The notes beneath the pieces are model-generated. The model worked only from the letters and a program-made list of their open reading frames with translations, had not been told where the DNA came from and did not search any database. From assembly GCA_020152595.1 (NCBI GenBank), contig JAIGNY010003222.1:346501-410500 (forward strand): a DNA stretch of 64,000 bases. Reading direction: 5' to 3'. This stretch comes from Chiridota heheva. Taxonomy: Eukaryota; Echinodermata; Holothuroidea; Apodida; Chiridotidae. Shown here piece by piece: positions 55,501 to 62,937 of the stretch. Numbering within the stretch: position 1 is the stretch's first letter; every line of letters begins with the position of its first letter. A program made the position numbers and the translations under genes.

Positions 55501-56399
55501 GAAATAAGATAATAAGATATAGATAGCGATAGAGATAGCAAGTAGAGAAACTTAGAGATAGCTATAGAGATAGCAAGTAAAACTTTCCATTTACTCAAGA
55601 AAGTTATAGCGTTCCCACCCATTTTGACACTAATGCATTTCTTGCAAGCTACGTGAGCCAATCAGATTTGTCTGTGTAGCTGGGTCACGCGATAACTTAC
55701 TAAAAACAACGAGATATCGCACAACTTTCCCAGGTACGTCCGAACTTCATTGCATGCCGTTCACTGATGTAAACAGTGTATATGGCTATACACAACAGGT
55801 GGTTTTTTGGGCAATTAAAGTTGACAGCTATTGGCCAAATATTGATTTATGTTTTGGATTTTAATGGAAAATCACTTGTTTTTGTGTGTGTGGAGGCATT
55901 TTTTAGTGTAGAAAAAACACAAGACAGTATTGTATGTTACGCAAAATAAAACGTTTATCAAAGCAAGATTTTCACTCGCCATGGCTTTATTAAGTGTAGT
56001 GAGAGTAACACAGTATATTATGATATTTTTACTCGCCCATGGCGAGTAGGTGAGTGATTTTTCCAAGCCTGTTCCTAATCTGAACAGATTAGGATATCAA
56101 TGACAATTTACTCTTCAGAAAAATTTAATTTATTTCCAATCTCATCTATAAATCATTCCCTGTCTCATAAGAAATTTGTTCCCAGTCGGAAAGAAAAATT
56201 CAATCACAATCTTAAAACAATTTCATTGGGTATAACTGAAATGTCTCGTTCTTGTAAATGGCCGTGACATGGGTTACCATCTCCCTGTGTTACCTAGCAA
56301 CAGGAACTTACCTTTCTTAAGTTCCTGGTTTTCTTTTTCCACTGCTGCAAGTCGGGCTTGAAGTTCTGGGGTTTCTCCGCCTGCTTTTACCCCTGAACC
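34535..56399 (-). CDS. EEF1D: Translation elongation factor 1B delta (eEF1D), nine exons, N-terminus outside window
   Basis: eEF1B delta is the metazoan guanine-nucleotide exchange subunit that recharges eEF1A with GTP. Nine minus-strand exons (56399-56312, 52458-52343, 50356-50300, 49219-49153, 46765-46719, 45057-45042, 43207-43145, 38933-38821, 34573-34535) join into 201 codons plus TAG with every phase matching and GT-AG borders. Order of domains: heptad-rich leucine zipper (ELQARLAAVEKENQELKK, VAKLIARISALEN), Pro/Ala linker, eight consecutive Asp then MFASDEE (central acidic region), basic VDELRQKRLAAYAEKKSK, then the GEF domain (PAVIAKSNVIFDVKP, DETDMAEIE, MDGLKWGAS, GIKKLQICAVLEDAKV, VQSVDIAAFNKV). 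The penultimate Lys, which in yeast eEF1B alpha reaches the eEF1A Mg site, is kept. The zipper argues for delta rather than beta. The N-terminal KIWF-type exon(s) lie beyond the window. Most introns hold minisatellites. Confidence 0.93.
34614..35157. mobile_element. MITE family A, copy with both ends
   Basis: The left end (TTAAAGGATTAGCTCAGGGG, TCAAGCAACTTATATG) and the right half (ACAGAAATAAGACAGAGCTT ... TTTTTCACCATTTTGTTTCT ... TTCATATAAGTAAACTTGCC) are inverted relatives of each other. The extreme right end is diverged. It lies about 40 bp upstream of the terminal EEF1D exon's acceptor in gene orientation. Confidence 0.72.
35180..37562 (+). repeat. Composite minisatellite, 21-23-bp units in six or more variant blocks, about 105 copies
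   Basis: Related units succeed each other in blocks: CCATGTGCTGCCCTGAACTA (35225-35350), CCATGGGCTACCCTYAACTA, GAAACCATGTGCTGCCTGAA (21 bp, 35445-35830), GCCATGGGCTGCCCTGAATA (22 bp, 35830-36030), GCCACGGGCTGCCCTCAACT (22 bp, to about 36420), a return to CCATGTGCTGCCCTGAACTA (36475-36760), then GCCACGGGCTGCCCTCAACT again to 37562. The return of earlier block types suggests segmental duplication inside the array. It occupies the last EEF1D intron. Confidence 0.95.
37563..38820. other. EEF1D intron sequence, no array; long poly-T
   Basis: Unique AT-rich sequence with one run of 28 or more T at about 38493-38521 and a short duplication of ACCAAGCTGTTAGTATTT at 37750-37800. The donor of the next exon (GTATAA on the minus strand) lies at 38820-38815. 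Confidence 0.55.
38821..38933 (-). CDS. EEF1D: EEF1D-like exon 8 (GEF domain core)
   Basis: The acceptor is TTCTTTTGCAG and the donor GTATAA. CC completes Ser from exon 7 and the exon leaves in phase 0. It encodes KLVDVAYGIKKLQICAVLED and AKVSTVDLDDLISEHEE. GIKKLQI..V.ED.KV is the family signature of eEF1B exchange factors. Confidence 0.95.
39003..39310 (+). repeat. About 104-bp tandem repeat, nearly three copies
   Basis: The block AGTTCTTGATTTAAAACTTA, then CAATCCAACACAACAGTTAT, GAACATGGTAATCAGTGCTC and AATGATAATGTCATCAATGA starts at about 39013, 39117 and 39221. The third copy is truncated and diverged. Confidence 0.9.
39415..39725 (+). mobile_element. Dispersed repeat D, copy 1 (short 21-bp tract)
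   Basis: Shares with 52690-53845: a stretch ending CATGGGCATGCACC, two to three CCTGCCCCTCATTGCCTCC units, TTTTCACTAAGCACTCTGCA, ACAAAAACATACTTT, TTAGTTCTCCAATA and AGTGCCCTTGATGCCT. Here the CCTTGATGCCTTATAAATG segment has about four copies, a different internal expansion. Confidence 0.8.
39835..40235 (-). pseudogene. LINE ORF2 C-terminal fragment
   Basis: Minus-strand frames read RIQNPAARLV ... HATPILHNLHWLPVKSRINF and KVLLLTFKCVHNLALTYLQDL-type sequence, then (shifted) CLRSSSKLSLLPPF, FQSSAAFLWNNLST and FKSFLKTHLF with a stop. This is the same C-terminal architecture as the LINE at 12243-19572 (AARL, LHWLPV, LRSS, AAFLWN, LKT.LF). A TTATAAAGCGC motif follows the stop, as at other element ends. 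Confidence 0.85.
40236..41168. other. EEF1D intron sequence, C-rich tract, otherwise nothing recognised
   Basis: A C/T-rich run lies at 40290-40330. No exon-like conserved segment or tandem repeat. Confidence 0.5.
41169..41477 (+). CDS. Unrecognised 102-codon ORF
   Basis: An open frame with balanced composition, unlike the repeat-driven ORFs around it: it contains GIKAIAVRSPTLRNTILRYL, VLVKKVWSKIDPGYDVAE and TQAALHELIREKCKQE, and ends in SYVN. It lies inside an EEF1D intron on the opposite strand. A possible acceptor (GGTTAACAG, about 41270) and donor (AATGTAAGC, about 41420) would make an internal exon, but no partner exons were found. I cannot assign a family; a transposon-derived fragment or an unspliced exon of a nested gene are both possible. 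Confidence 0.25.
   Translation: MTYWVPSCTHGLKALGFHFEDFVFLYRTVPGVNRGIKAIAVRSPTLRNTILRYLVLVKKVWSKIDPGYDVAETQAALHELIREKCKQEVFFAPKSGYNSYVN
41795..42960 (+). repeat. Minisatellite, about 42-bp unit, about 27 copies, EEF1D intron
   Basis: The unit is GTGCATTACCAGCCTGTCCT, ACCCTCTAATGCAGAGTGCT, AG. Variants include CCTTTTGTACC for CCTGTCCTACC, ATATAG/GTAGAG for GCAGAG, and GTCAG for GCTAG. Multi-unit blocks recur (for example the CCTTTTGTACCC-containing blocks near 42010, 42185 and 42690). Confidence 0.95.
43145..43207 (-). CDS. EEF1D: EEF1D-like exon 7 (GEF domain)
   Basis: The acceptor is TTTCTTGTTCTTGTAG and the donor GTAAGT. It is 63 nt, entering with AT (completing Asp from the microexon) and leaving with T (completing Ser). 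It encodes MAEIEAHVRGIAMDGLKWGA, aligned to the MA.LE..VRSI.MDGLVWGAS segment of eEF1B. A 22-bp minisatellite starts about 40 bp upstream in gene orientation. Confidence 0.92.
43245..43686 (+). repeat. Minisatellite, 22-bp unit, 20 copies, very homogeneous
   Basis: The unit is ATGTTGTCAAAGTTTGGATA plus AC. Almost all units are identical, exceptions being ATGATG, ATGCTG, TGTTAAAG and TTTTTAAAG variants. It ends about 40 bp from the 3' splice site of EEF1D exon 7. Confidence 0.97.
43687..44383. other. EEF1D intron, short 23-bp triplication
   Basis: ATTGATTGATTAACATATAT repeats about three times at 43895-43960. The rest is unique AT-rich sequence. Confidence 0.6.
44384..44905. mobile_element. 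MITE family A, copy 4
   Basis: The left end ATTAACGGATTACTTTAGTG with ATCTTATATGACGAGGACTT and AACAAAATGGTGAAGAAACT, and a right part (GAGGAATCTGAGGCTGTGAC, TTAAATATCTCCTTAATGGA, CCATTTTG), fit the other copies. The extreme right end is lost. Confidence 0.72.
45042..45057 (-). CDS. EEF1D: EEF1D-like 16-nt microexon (exon 6)
   Basis: The microexon reads TACAGTGACGAAACTG, between a long polypyrimidine tract ending TTTCTAACAG and a strong donor GTAAGTG. It joins in phase 0 after ...DVKP (exon 5) and gives YSDET plus the first base of Asp, restored by exon 7 to DETDMAEIE. Without it, the phases of exons 5 and 7 do not fit. Family members normally read VKPWDDETDM, so the usual Trp-Asp is Tyr-Ser here. 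The inner CAG acceptor (leaving 11 nt) would create a stop, supporting the 16-nt choice. Confidence 0.8.
45375..45650 (-). mobile_element. SINE body, reverse-orientation relative of 12318-12738
   Basis: On the minus strand it contains AACCAGCAATTTTTCCACAG, ATATGCAGAACGATATGCTG, the ACCCAACCTTTGGGG-type segment and CCCCTGCCTAGTTCTCTGAC, in the same order as the SINE inserted in the FBXO3 intron LINE. The tRNA-like head is not evident in this copy. Confidence 0.75.
45845..46030 (-). mobile_element. tRNA-derived SINE head with a different body
   Basis: On the minus strand GAGAGTACAACTGAGATGCT precedes GTCCCAGGTTCGAGTCCCAA, which contains a perfect polymerase III B-box (GGTTCGAGTCC). The downstream body (CATGGTCGGGGTCAACGTAA, GGGCTCTGTACGGTTTTGCC) differs from the body at 45375-45650. 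Confidence 0.7.
46031..46718. other. EEF1D intron, possible hAT terminus
   Basis: The segment TGGTGGGCCAGATTTGGTCC followed by GAGGCCACCTATTAAAAATC and GCTGCTCTACA resembles the end of hAT-derived elements; a convincing left partner was not found. Confidence 0.4.
46719..46765 (-). CDS. EEF1D: EEF1D-like exon 5 (start of GEF domain)
   Basis: The acceptor is GTTTTCACAG and the donor GTAAGT. It is 47 nt; AA completes Lys from exon 4. It encodes PAVIAKSNVIFDVKP, matching PALVAKSSILLDVKP of eEF1B. It leaves in phase 0 and requires the microexon to continue. Confidence 0.93.
47040..47280 (+). repeat. Minisatellite, about 21-bp unit (TACATACATGTAACGTACTAC), about 11 copies
   Basis: Units contain ACATGTAA plus CGTACTAC, ATACCAGTAC or AACATACCACTAC variants. 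Imperfect, with a left-to-right drift from CACATAACATACCAC to GCATGTAATATACCAGTAC. Confidence 0.92.
47281..48719. other. EEF1D intron, C/T-rich then unique sequence
   Basis: Pyrimidine-rich stretch at 47360-47560 without tandem order; a short near-repeat of CCCAGCACATGTTTTACATG at about 48015-48065. No conserved coding segment found. Confidence 0.5.
48720..49095 (-). pseudogene. LINE C-terminal fragment
   Basis: The minus-strand frame reads LSRKDNVHITRLRIGHTHLF, then SGSSHPSTIIVIAPSVF in a shifted frame, and a decayed C-terminus. The V.ITRLRIGHT.L pattern followed by a Cys-type segment matches the C-terminus shared with 22859-23390 and 62938-63480. Confidence 0.75.
49153..49219 (-). CDS. EEF1D: EEF1D-like exon 4 (basic segment before GEF domain)
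   Basis: The acceptor is TTGTTTACAG and the donor GTAAGT. It is 67 nt, encoding VDKAVDELRQKRLAAYAEKK and SK plus one base. It matches the ...LR.ERL..YAEKKAKK segment that links the acidic region to the GEF domain. Confidence 0.93.
49418..50073. mobile_element. MITE family A, rearranged copy
   Basis: Two left ends (AAAGGATTAGTTTATCTTAT at about 49418 and AAAGGATTAGTTCAGTGGTA at about 49495) and one right end (GTCCTCTTTTATATAATATA, CTTGCTTGACCACTGAACAA, ending about 50073). Several internal deletions. Confidence 0.72.
50300..50356 (-). CDS. EEF1D: EEF1D-like exon 3 (central acidic region)
   Basis: The acceptor is CCATTTAG and the donor GTAAGT; 57 nt, phase 0 at both ends, so removable without frame change. 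It encodes DEDSDDDDDDDDMFASDEE; the Asp run is largely a GAT microsatellite. It corresponds to the DDDIDLFGSDEEE acidic stretch phosphorylated by casein kinase II in vertebrates (family knowledge). Confidence 0.93.
50378..50495 (+). repeat. 22-bp tandem repeat (CCTCCAATATTACACAAGTTTT), about 5 copies
   Basis: Near-perfect units starting about 20 bp upstream (in gene orientation) of the exon 3 acceptor. Confidence 0.95.
50496..51334. other. EEF1D intron, nothing recognised
   Basis: Unique sequence. The 93-codon ORF at 51042-51323 shows no recognised family. Confidence 0.5.
51335..52320 (+). repeat. Compound minisatellite of TCATAAATGGGTCCC-type units, ends 22 bp from exon 2 donor
   Basis: Units of 13 to 17 bp: GTCATAAATGGGTCCC, CTCATAAATGGATCCCC, ATCATATGGGTCCCA, GTCATAAATGGGCCC. 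They combine into a loose higher-order period of about 60-65 bp. Many units contain GGATCC. Confidence 0.94.
52343..52458 (-). CDS. EEF1D: EEF1D-like exon 2 (leucine zipper and Pro/Ala linker)
   Basis: The acceptor is TTTCATCTTAG and the donor GTAAGT. TC completes Val. It encodes TDDLQTQVAKLIARISALEN, then a Ser run and VPADTQPAKPASA. The heptad L..V..L..I..L pattern aligns with the delta-specific coiled coil (VTQDLQ..I.KLE.RLS.LE). Confidence 0.93.
52690..53845 (+). mobile_element. Dispersed repeat D, copy 2, with expanded 21-bp array
   Basis: Flanks on both sides of the array match copy 1 at 39415-39725: GCTTTTTCAGATGGGTGCTCC on the left; TTTTCACTAAGCAGTCTACA, ACAAAAACATACTTTTGAG, TTAGTCCTCCAATATAAAAA and AAAGTGCCCTTGATGCCTTA on the right. 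Confidence 0.8.
52709..53632 (+). repeat. Minisatellite, 21-bp unit (TCCACCCTGCCCCTCATTGCC), about 44 copies
   Basis: Seven-codon periodicity keeps all forward frames open (LHPAPHC, STLPLIA, PPCPSLP), producing a spurious 345-codon ORF. Shortened units (TCCACCTCATTGCC) recur at intervals and mark duplicated blocks. Confidence 0.96.
54180..55045 (+). repeat. Minisatellite, about 62-bp unit, about 13 copies, EEF1D intron
   Basis: The unit is CACATCACTCAATTTCAGTC, CAAGATTGTAACCTTTATTC, ACATAATCTCAGAAAAAGGG, CC. The central units share TTTATTCACATAATC, the right ones TTATCCACCTAATC or TTGTCGAGCGAATC, and outermost copies are diverged. Confidence 0.94.
55143..56071. mobile_element. hAT-like non-autonomous element, 929 bp, perfect TIRs and 8-bp TSD
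   Basis: The left end CAGGCTTGGAAAAAT (55143-55157) and right end ATTTTTCCAAGCCTG (56057-56071) are perfect 15-bp inverted repeats. TTCCTAAT flanks both sides (55135-55142 and 56072-56079), the 8-bp target duplication expected for hAT transposition. No transposase is encoded. It lies in the EEF1D intron between exons 1 and 2. Confidence 0.92.
56312..56399 (-). CDS. EEF1D: EEF1D-like in-window exon 1 (leucine zipper, first half)
   Basis: The acceptor is GTGCATTGTAG and the donor GTAAGT. It encodes GSGVKAGGETPELQARLAAV, EKENQELKK plus one base; phase 0 at entry. ELQ.RL..VE.EN..L.K matches the delta zipper (LV.RI.SLE.ENQSLR). The preceding N-terminal exon was not found in the remaining 7.6 kb and probably lies beyond the window. 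Confidence 0.92.
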
Positions 56400-56544
56400 C
56401 TACAATGCACAGAAAATATTAAACACAATGTAAGTTGTTTGGAAGAGATGCAAGTACACCTTTTGTTTTTTAGATCTGAAGAAAAATGAAACAATGAAAG
56501 CTAACAAAGGATACATCAATCAATCAATCAATCTCTTGTGAATG

Positions 56545-58692
56545 AACCATGCACAACACACTAGGGAATGAACCATGCACAACACACTAGGGAATGAACC
56601 ATGCACAACACACTAGGGAATGAACCATGCACAACACACTAGGGAATGAACCATGCACAATGTACTTGCGACTAAACCATGCATAAGGTGGTTGTGAATG
56701 AACCATGCACAAGGCACTTATAAATTGATCATGCACAACCTCTTGTGAATGAACCATGCACAACACACTTGTGAATGGACCATGCACAACACATTTGTGA
56801 ATAACCATGCACAACACACTTTTGAATAACCATGCACAACACACTAGGGAATGAACCTTTTGAATAAACATTAGGAATGAAATGCACAAAACTCATGCAC
56901 AAATAAACAATGCATGCACAAACACACTTGTTAATAAACAATGCACAAACTTATAAATGAAATGCACAAATTTTTGTGAAAGCCATGCACAACTTGTGAC
57001 TAACCATGCACAAGGCACTTATGAATTAATCAACCACTTGTGAATGAACCATGCACAAATGAACCATGCACAACACACTTGTGAATGGAATGAACCATGC
57101 ACAACAAAATGAACCATGCACAAACTTGTGAAAATGAAACCATGTACAACACACTTGTGAATGAACCATGTACTTGTGACTGAACCATGTACAACATACT
57201 TGTGAATGAACCATGCACAAACTCTTGTGAATGAACCATGCACTTGTGACTGAACCATGTACAACACACTTGTAAATGAACCATGCACAAACTCTTGTGA
57301 ATGAACCATGCACTTGTGACTGAACCATGTACATGTACAACACACTTGTGAATGAACCATGCACAAACTCTTGTAAATGAACCATGTACTTGTGACTGAA
57401 CCATGTACAACACACTTGTGAATGAACCATGTACAAAATCTTGTAAATGAACTATGCACTTGTGACTGAACCATGTACAACACACTTGTGAATGAACCAT
57501 GCACAACACACTTGTGAATGAACCATGCACTTGTGACTGAGCCATGTACAACATACTTGTGAATGAACCATGCACAAACTCTTGTGAATGAACCATGCAC
57601 TTGTGACTGAACCATGTACAACACACTTGTGAATGAACCATGCACAAACCATGCACTTGTGACTGAGCCATGTACAACATACTTGTGAATGAACCATGCA
57701 CAAACTCTTGTGAATGAACCATGCACTTGTGACTGAACCATGTACAACACACTTGTGACTGAACCATGTACAACACACTTGTGAATGAACCATGCACAAA
57801 CTCTTGTGAATGAACCATGCACTTGTGACTGAACCATGTACAACACACTAGTGAATGAACCATGCACAAACTCTTGTGAATGAACCATGCACAAACTCTT
57901 GTGAATGAACCATGCACTTGTGACCCAACCATATACAACACACTTGTAAATGAACCATGTACAAACTCTTGTGAATGAACCATGCACAAACTCTTGTGAA
58001 TGAACCATGCACTTGTGACCCAACCATATACAAACACTTGTAAATGAACCATGCACAAACTCTTGTGAATGAACCATGCACAAACTCTTGTGAATGAACC
58101 ATGCACTTGTGACCCAACCATATACAACACACTTGTAAATGAACCATGTACAAACTCTTGTGAATGAACCATGCACAAACTCTTGTGAATGAACCATGCA
58201 CTTGTGACCCAACCATATACAACACACTTGTAAATGAACCATGCACAAACTCTTGTGAATGAACCATGCACTTGTGACCCAACCATATACAACACACTTG
58301 TAAATGAGCCATGCACAAACTCTTGTGAATGAACCATGCACAAACTCTTGTGAATGAACCATGCACTTGTGACCCAACCATATACAACACACTTGTAAAT
58401 GAACCATGCACAAACTCTTGTGAATGAACCATGCACAAACTCTTGTGAATGAACCATGCACTTGTGACCCAACCATATACAACACACTTGTAAATGAACC
58501 ATGTACAACACACTTGTGAATGAACCATGCACAAACTCTTGTAAATGAACCATGCACTTGTGACTGAACCATGTACAACACACTTAAGAATGAACCATGC
58601 ACAAACTCTTGTGAATGAACCATGCACTTGTGACCGAACCATGTACAACACACTTGTAAATGAGCCATGTACAACACACTTGTGAATGAACC
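56545..58692 (+). repeat. Minisatellite with higher-order structure, 19/25/26-bp subunits
   Basis: Subunits: GTGAATGAACCATGCACAAA plus CTCTT (25 bp), GTGAATGAACCATGCACTT (19 bp) and GTGACCCAACCATATACAAC plus ACACTT (26 bp) or the GACTGAACCATGTACAAC version. From about 57890 to 58500 they cycle as a block of 70-120 bp. The left part (56545-57020) is simpler and more diverged. Minus-strand ORFs of over 500 codons are artefacts. Confidence 0.95.
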
Positions 58693-58934
58693 ATGCCCAA
58701 AAGTGGTTTCATACCTTTCTTGCAAATTGGAATATGATTACTGGATGAAATAAACATGCTAACAAATATGCAATAAAATAAAGAATTTCTACAGTGCAAA
58801 GTAATTTACAATAATCTAATTTTTAAACACATTTGTTGAGTGGCTAACTAAACAAAGGGTGGACCATTAATACTCAAAACATTCACTACAATGATTCAGG
58901 AGTCAAGTTTTATACTACAAAGATGGAAATGTCA

Positions 58935-59965
58935 ATTGTACAGTACATCAAGGTGTGTCGTGGTTGTACAGTACATCAAGGTGTGTCGTGGTTGTACAGT
59001 ACATCAAAGTGTGTCATGGTTGTATAGTACATCAAGGTGTGTCATGGTTGTACAGTACATCAAGGTGTGTCATGCTTGTACAGTACATCAAGGTGTGTTG
59101 TCGTTGTACAGTACATCAAGGTGTGTCGTGGTTGTACAGTACATCAAGGTGTGTCGTGGTTGTACAGTACATTGATTGTACAGTACATCAAGGTATGTCG
59201 GGTTGTACAGTACATCAAGGTGTGTCAGTTGTACAGTACATCAAGGTGTCCGCGGTTGTACAGTACATCAAGGTGTGTCATGGTTGTACAGTACATCAAG
59301 GTGTGTACATGGTTGTACAGTACATCAAGGTGTAGCTGCGGTTGTACAGTACATCAAGGTGTGTCATGGTTGTACAGTACATCAAGGTGTGTCATGATTG
59401 TACAGTACATCAAGTGGTGTACAGTACATCAAGGTGTGTCATGGCTGTACAGTACATCGTGTTGTGCAGTACATCAAGTATATTAAGGTGTGTGGTTGTA
59501 CAGTACATCAAGGTGTGTCGTAGTTGTACAGTACATCAAGGTGTGTCATGGTTGTACAGTACATCAAGGTGTGTCATGGCTGTACAGTATATCAAGGTGT
59601 GTCATGCTTGTGCAGTACATCGAGGTGTGTCATGGCTGTACAGTACATCAAGGTGTGTCATGATTGTACAGTACATCAAGGTGTGCCATGGCTGTACAGT
59701 ACATCAAGGTGTGTCATGCTTGTACAGTACATCAAGGTGTGTCATGGTTGTACAGTACATTAAGGTGTGTCATGCTTGTAGAGTACATCAAGGTGTGTCG
59801 TGGTTGTACAGTAAATCAAGGTGTGTCATGGCTGTACAGTATATCAAGGTGTGTCATGATTGTACAGTACATCAAGGTGTGCCATGGCTGTACAGTACAT
59901 CAAGGTGTGTCATGCTTGTACAGTACATCAAGGTGTGTCATGGTTGTACGTCACACAGCTGTGTC
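58935..59965 (+). repeat. Minisatellite, 28-bp unit (TTGTACAGTACATCAAGGTG, TGTCATGG), about 36 copies
   Basis: The core TGTACAGTACA is palindromic. Variants alternate CGTGG, CATGG, CATGC and CATGA endings, and an eight-unit order of endings appears to recur at about 59560-59740 and 59790-59940. Confidence 0.95.
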
Positions 59966-60384
59966 ACATGCTTAGAATACAAAGATCATTTCAAAGTTGT
60001 ATACCATAAATATGTAAGAAGTGTAACAGGCACACAGATGTACTCCTAGCTTTTGTACATTAGGTTGTGCTACAGGCTTAGAACACAGACATTACAGATA
60101 CCACAATGATGCCCAAGTATGATACAAGTATCATAGGTGTATATAACACAGCTAAACTAAGATTTTCTGTATATGTAACAGCTGGCACGTCACTATAAAG
60201 TACAGTACTTCCACTGACTTGATGCATGCAAACAACCATTATACCTTTTGTTGCTTTCCTTCTTTATGATACTGAACATGAAAGGAAAAGTGAGAAATAA
60301 TAGTGAAAACATATACCTCTCTACTGCAAGAGTAGCTACTGTATGCCGAGTGATTCCAGTTGCTAAGTGTATGTGTGTATATCC
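59966..60384. other. Intron or 5' flank, nothing recognised
   Basis: Unique sequence between two arrays. Confidence 0.5.
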
Positions 60385-61270
60385 TACATGGCATTCCACC
60401 ATATGTCCCACATTGCATTCCACCATATGTCCCATTCCACCATATGTCCCACATGCCAACCCATCCTATGACCCACATGGAATCCCAACCTATGTCACAC
60501 ATGGCATTCCACCATAGGTCCCACATGGCATCCCACCCTATGACCCACAAGGCATCCCATCCTATGTCCCACATTTATCCAACCATATGTCCCACACGAC
60601 ATCCCATGTCCCAAATGACATCCCATACCATCCCTTGACCCACATGGCATTCCACCATATCTTCAATATGGCATTCCACCATACAGTATGTCCCACATGG
60701 CATTCCACCATATGTCCCACATGACATTCCACCATATGTCCCACATGGCATTCCACCATATGTTCCACATGGCATTCCACCATATGTCCTACATGGCATC
60801 CCACCCTATGACCCACATGGCATCCCACCTTATGTCCCACATTAATGTCACCATATGTCCCACACAACATCCCTCCCTATGTTCCACATGGCATCCCTCC
60901 CTGTGTCCCACATGGCATCTCTCCATATGTCCCCCATAGCATCCCACCTTATGTCCCGGATCAGTGGCTTCCCACCTGGTGTCCCACCTTATATCCCACC
61001 CCATAGTATCCCTCCCAATGTCCCAATGACATCCTACTTTATGCCCCACATGGCATCCCACCCCATGTCCCACATGACATCCCATGTCCCATATGACATC
61101 CCATACCCCACATGACATCCCATGTCCCACATGACATACCATCCCATGGCATTCCACCTTATGTCCCGTGTGACATTCCACCATATATCCTACATGGCAT
61201 CCCACCCTGTTCCACATGGCATCCAACCTCATCTCCCACATGGCATCCCACCCCATGTCCCATATGACAT
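60385..61270 (+). repeat. Minisatellite, 24-bp unit (ATGTCCCACATGGCATTCCACCAT), about 36 copies
   Basis: Units change from CATTCCACCAT to CATCCCACCCT types along the array, with several partial units (CCCATGTCCCACATGACAT) near 61050-61130. Two stray units occur at about 61455-61500. Confidence 0.94.
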
Positions 61271-62937
61271 CCCATAGGTTCCATAAGAAGTCTCGTCCTA
61301 GCTATCAGTCCTGGATTGAGCACACTATGTATGGAAGTCTGTCAGTTATAATAACTTATATGCAAATGACTTGTTGAATAAGAAAAAAGGCAGTCAAATA
61401 ATCATGCCTGATATAGCCCTTGGTGCATACCACATGGTATATATTCTATCATCCTATGTCCCACATGGCCCCCATCATGTCCCATAAGGCAACCTCTCTA
61501 TGTACATATGCAGTCACATCTTGCCACACTCCCTGACTAAGCATACTGGCAGAGTTTAATAATCATGCCTGATGATACAGCCGTTGGTGTACAAATATTT
61601 TGAAGAAGTTTAAGGATTTTAAACCTCCAGTGTTATGAGATACTTGATGATCTCTGAAGGATTTTGGGAAATCATATCATCTTACAGTTATCTTCGAAGG
61701 GAATACCAAATATTTTGCAAACTTTTAAGGAAACTAATCTTCAACCTGTCTTAAGAGTCTCTGAAAAACTTTTACATTAAGTGAGGAAATTCCAGTCTTC
61801 CATGAGGATATCTGAAGAAACTTTTAACTTTTTCTGAGGCACTTTAAAGAAACTTGAACCTTTTCTGAGGAATTCTCAAAAAACTTTAACATTTGTAAGA
61901 AAATCTCAGGCAAAACTGTGGGTGGACGGCCAAAATCGCCATTACACAGGTTGGCATAATACTTCGCATGCTCACCAATAAAAGAAGTTTCTCAAATCTA
62001 ACTAAACACATACAAACATCACAGCAAGAAGACCAAGGACGCAATCCCAGATTTGCTCTAGGTGAAGATATTCTACCCCTGTATGCTACATTATTTCCTT
62101 TCAGTTAGATTAATGGAATAGATAGACACCTTACAACACAACTAGGACCTTTATCGTAATTTGCATATTAAAGGGGCACTAGACCAAAAAGTGAGGGCAT
62201 ATTTTTAGAGGGTCCCCAAAAAAATCAAATGATTATCTAGCATGCAAAGGGTAAAGCAATTTTCTGGTTAAATAATAGGAATATTCAAGTGACCTTTGCC
62301 CTCACATTGCCTGTGGGCTATGGAGGCATGAAGCTTATCAATCTATTGTGGATAATATATTTGTGAAATTTGGAAAGACGAGCACCCTCTCTTTTCGGAA
62401 TAGTGCTCATTTAACAGCTTTTTCAACACAAATTCCACTATTTGGTGTAAAAGAGCATCGGCAAGATCACTTCTAAGGAAATTTAGGTCATCCTGAAACA
62501 AAGTAAGTTAAACATGGAACCTAAACTTCAACAGGAAAAAACAGTATATGAAATATTCCATCTTCATGTTCACACAACAAGCAGCCCCCACAGGAACAAA
62601 GTTAGTCAATCCATCTACGCAGAAGTGCACAAAAACTCTCAACGCCTCTCCAAAATTTTCCTCGAAACAGATTTTTGCGGATTTTGGATAAGTTATTCTA
62701 AATAAAATGCCATTTCCAGTTACCAAAATCATTTTTTTACTATGGTTTGTCCCGGTTTACACCTTCGACTACCGGCCTATAGTGAGTAAGAACTGAACTG
62801 TCCAAGACATTGGTTAGCTGATAAATTCACCTTTCTAGGTGTCTTAGTTTTCTTAATTTTTCAGAAAGGAATTTCTTTGACAAATCACCAGGGTTAAACG
62901 CACCCTGTTGGGAGCTTGGGATTGCATCATTTCATGT
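61271..62937. other. Intron or 5' flank, no exon found; weak duplicated motifs
   Basis: A loose repeat of AACTTTTA... GAGGAATTCTCAA-type segments lies at 61600-61920. The stretch beginning AAAGGGGCACTAGACCAAAA (62170) resembles the TCTAGTGCACCTTTAAAC at 25312 in reverse complement, suggesting a dispersed repeat. No EEF1D N-terminal exon was seen. Confidence 0.45.

Noticed and set aside
57019..58725. Minus-strand ORFs of 568 and 517 codons
   Set aside because: They arise from 19/25/26-bp tandem units with no stops in two or more frames; peptide content is pure repeat.
62460..62610. Minus-strand segment beginning DDLNFLRSDLADALLH as an EEF1D N-terminal exon
   Set aside because: It has an acceptor-like TTTGTTTCAG, but the peptide does not resemble the eEF1B delta N-terminus and no donor fits; the region looks like a dispersed repeat.
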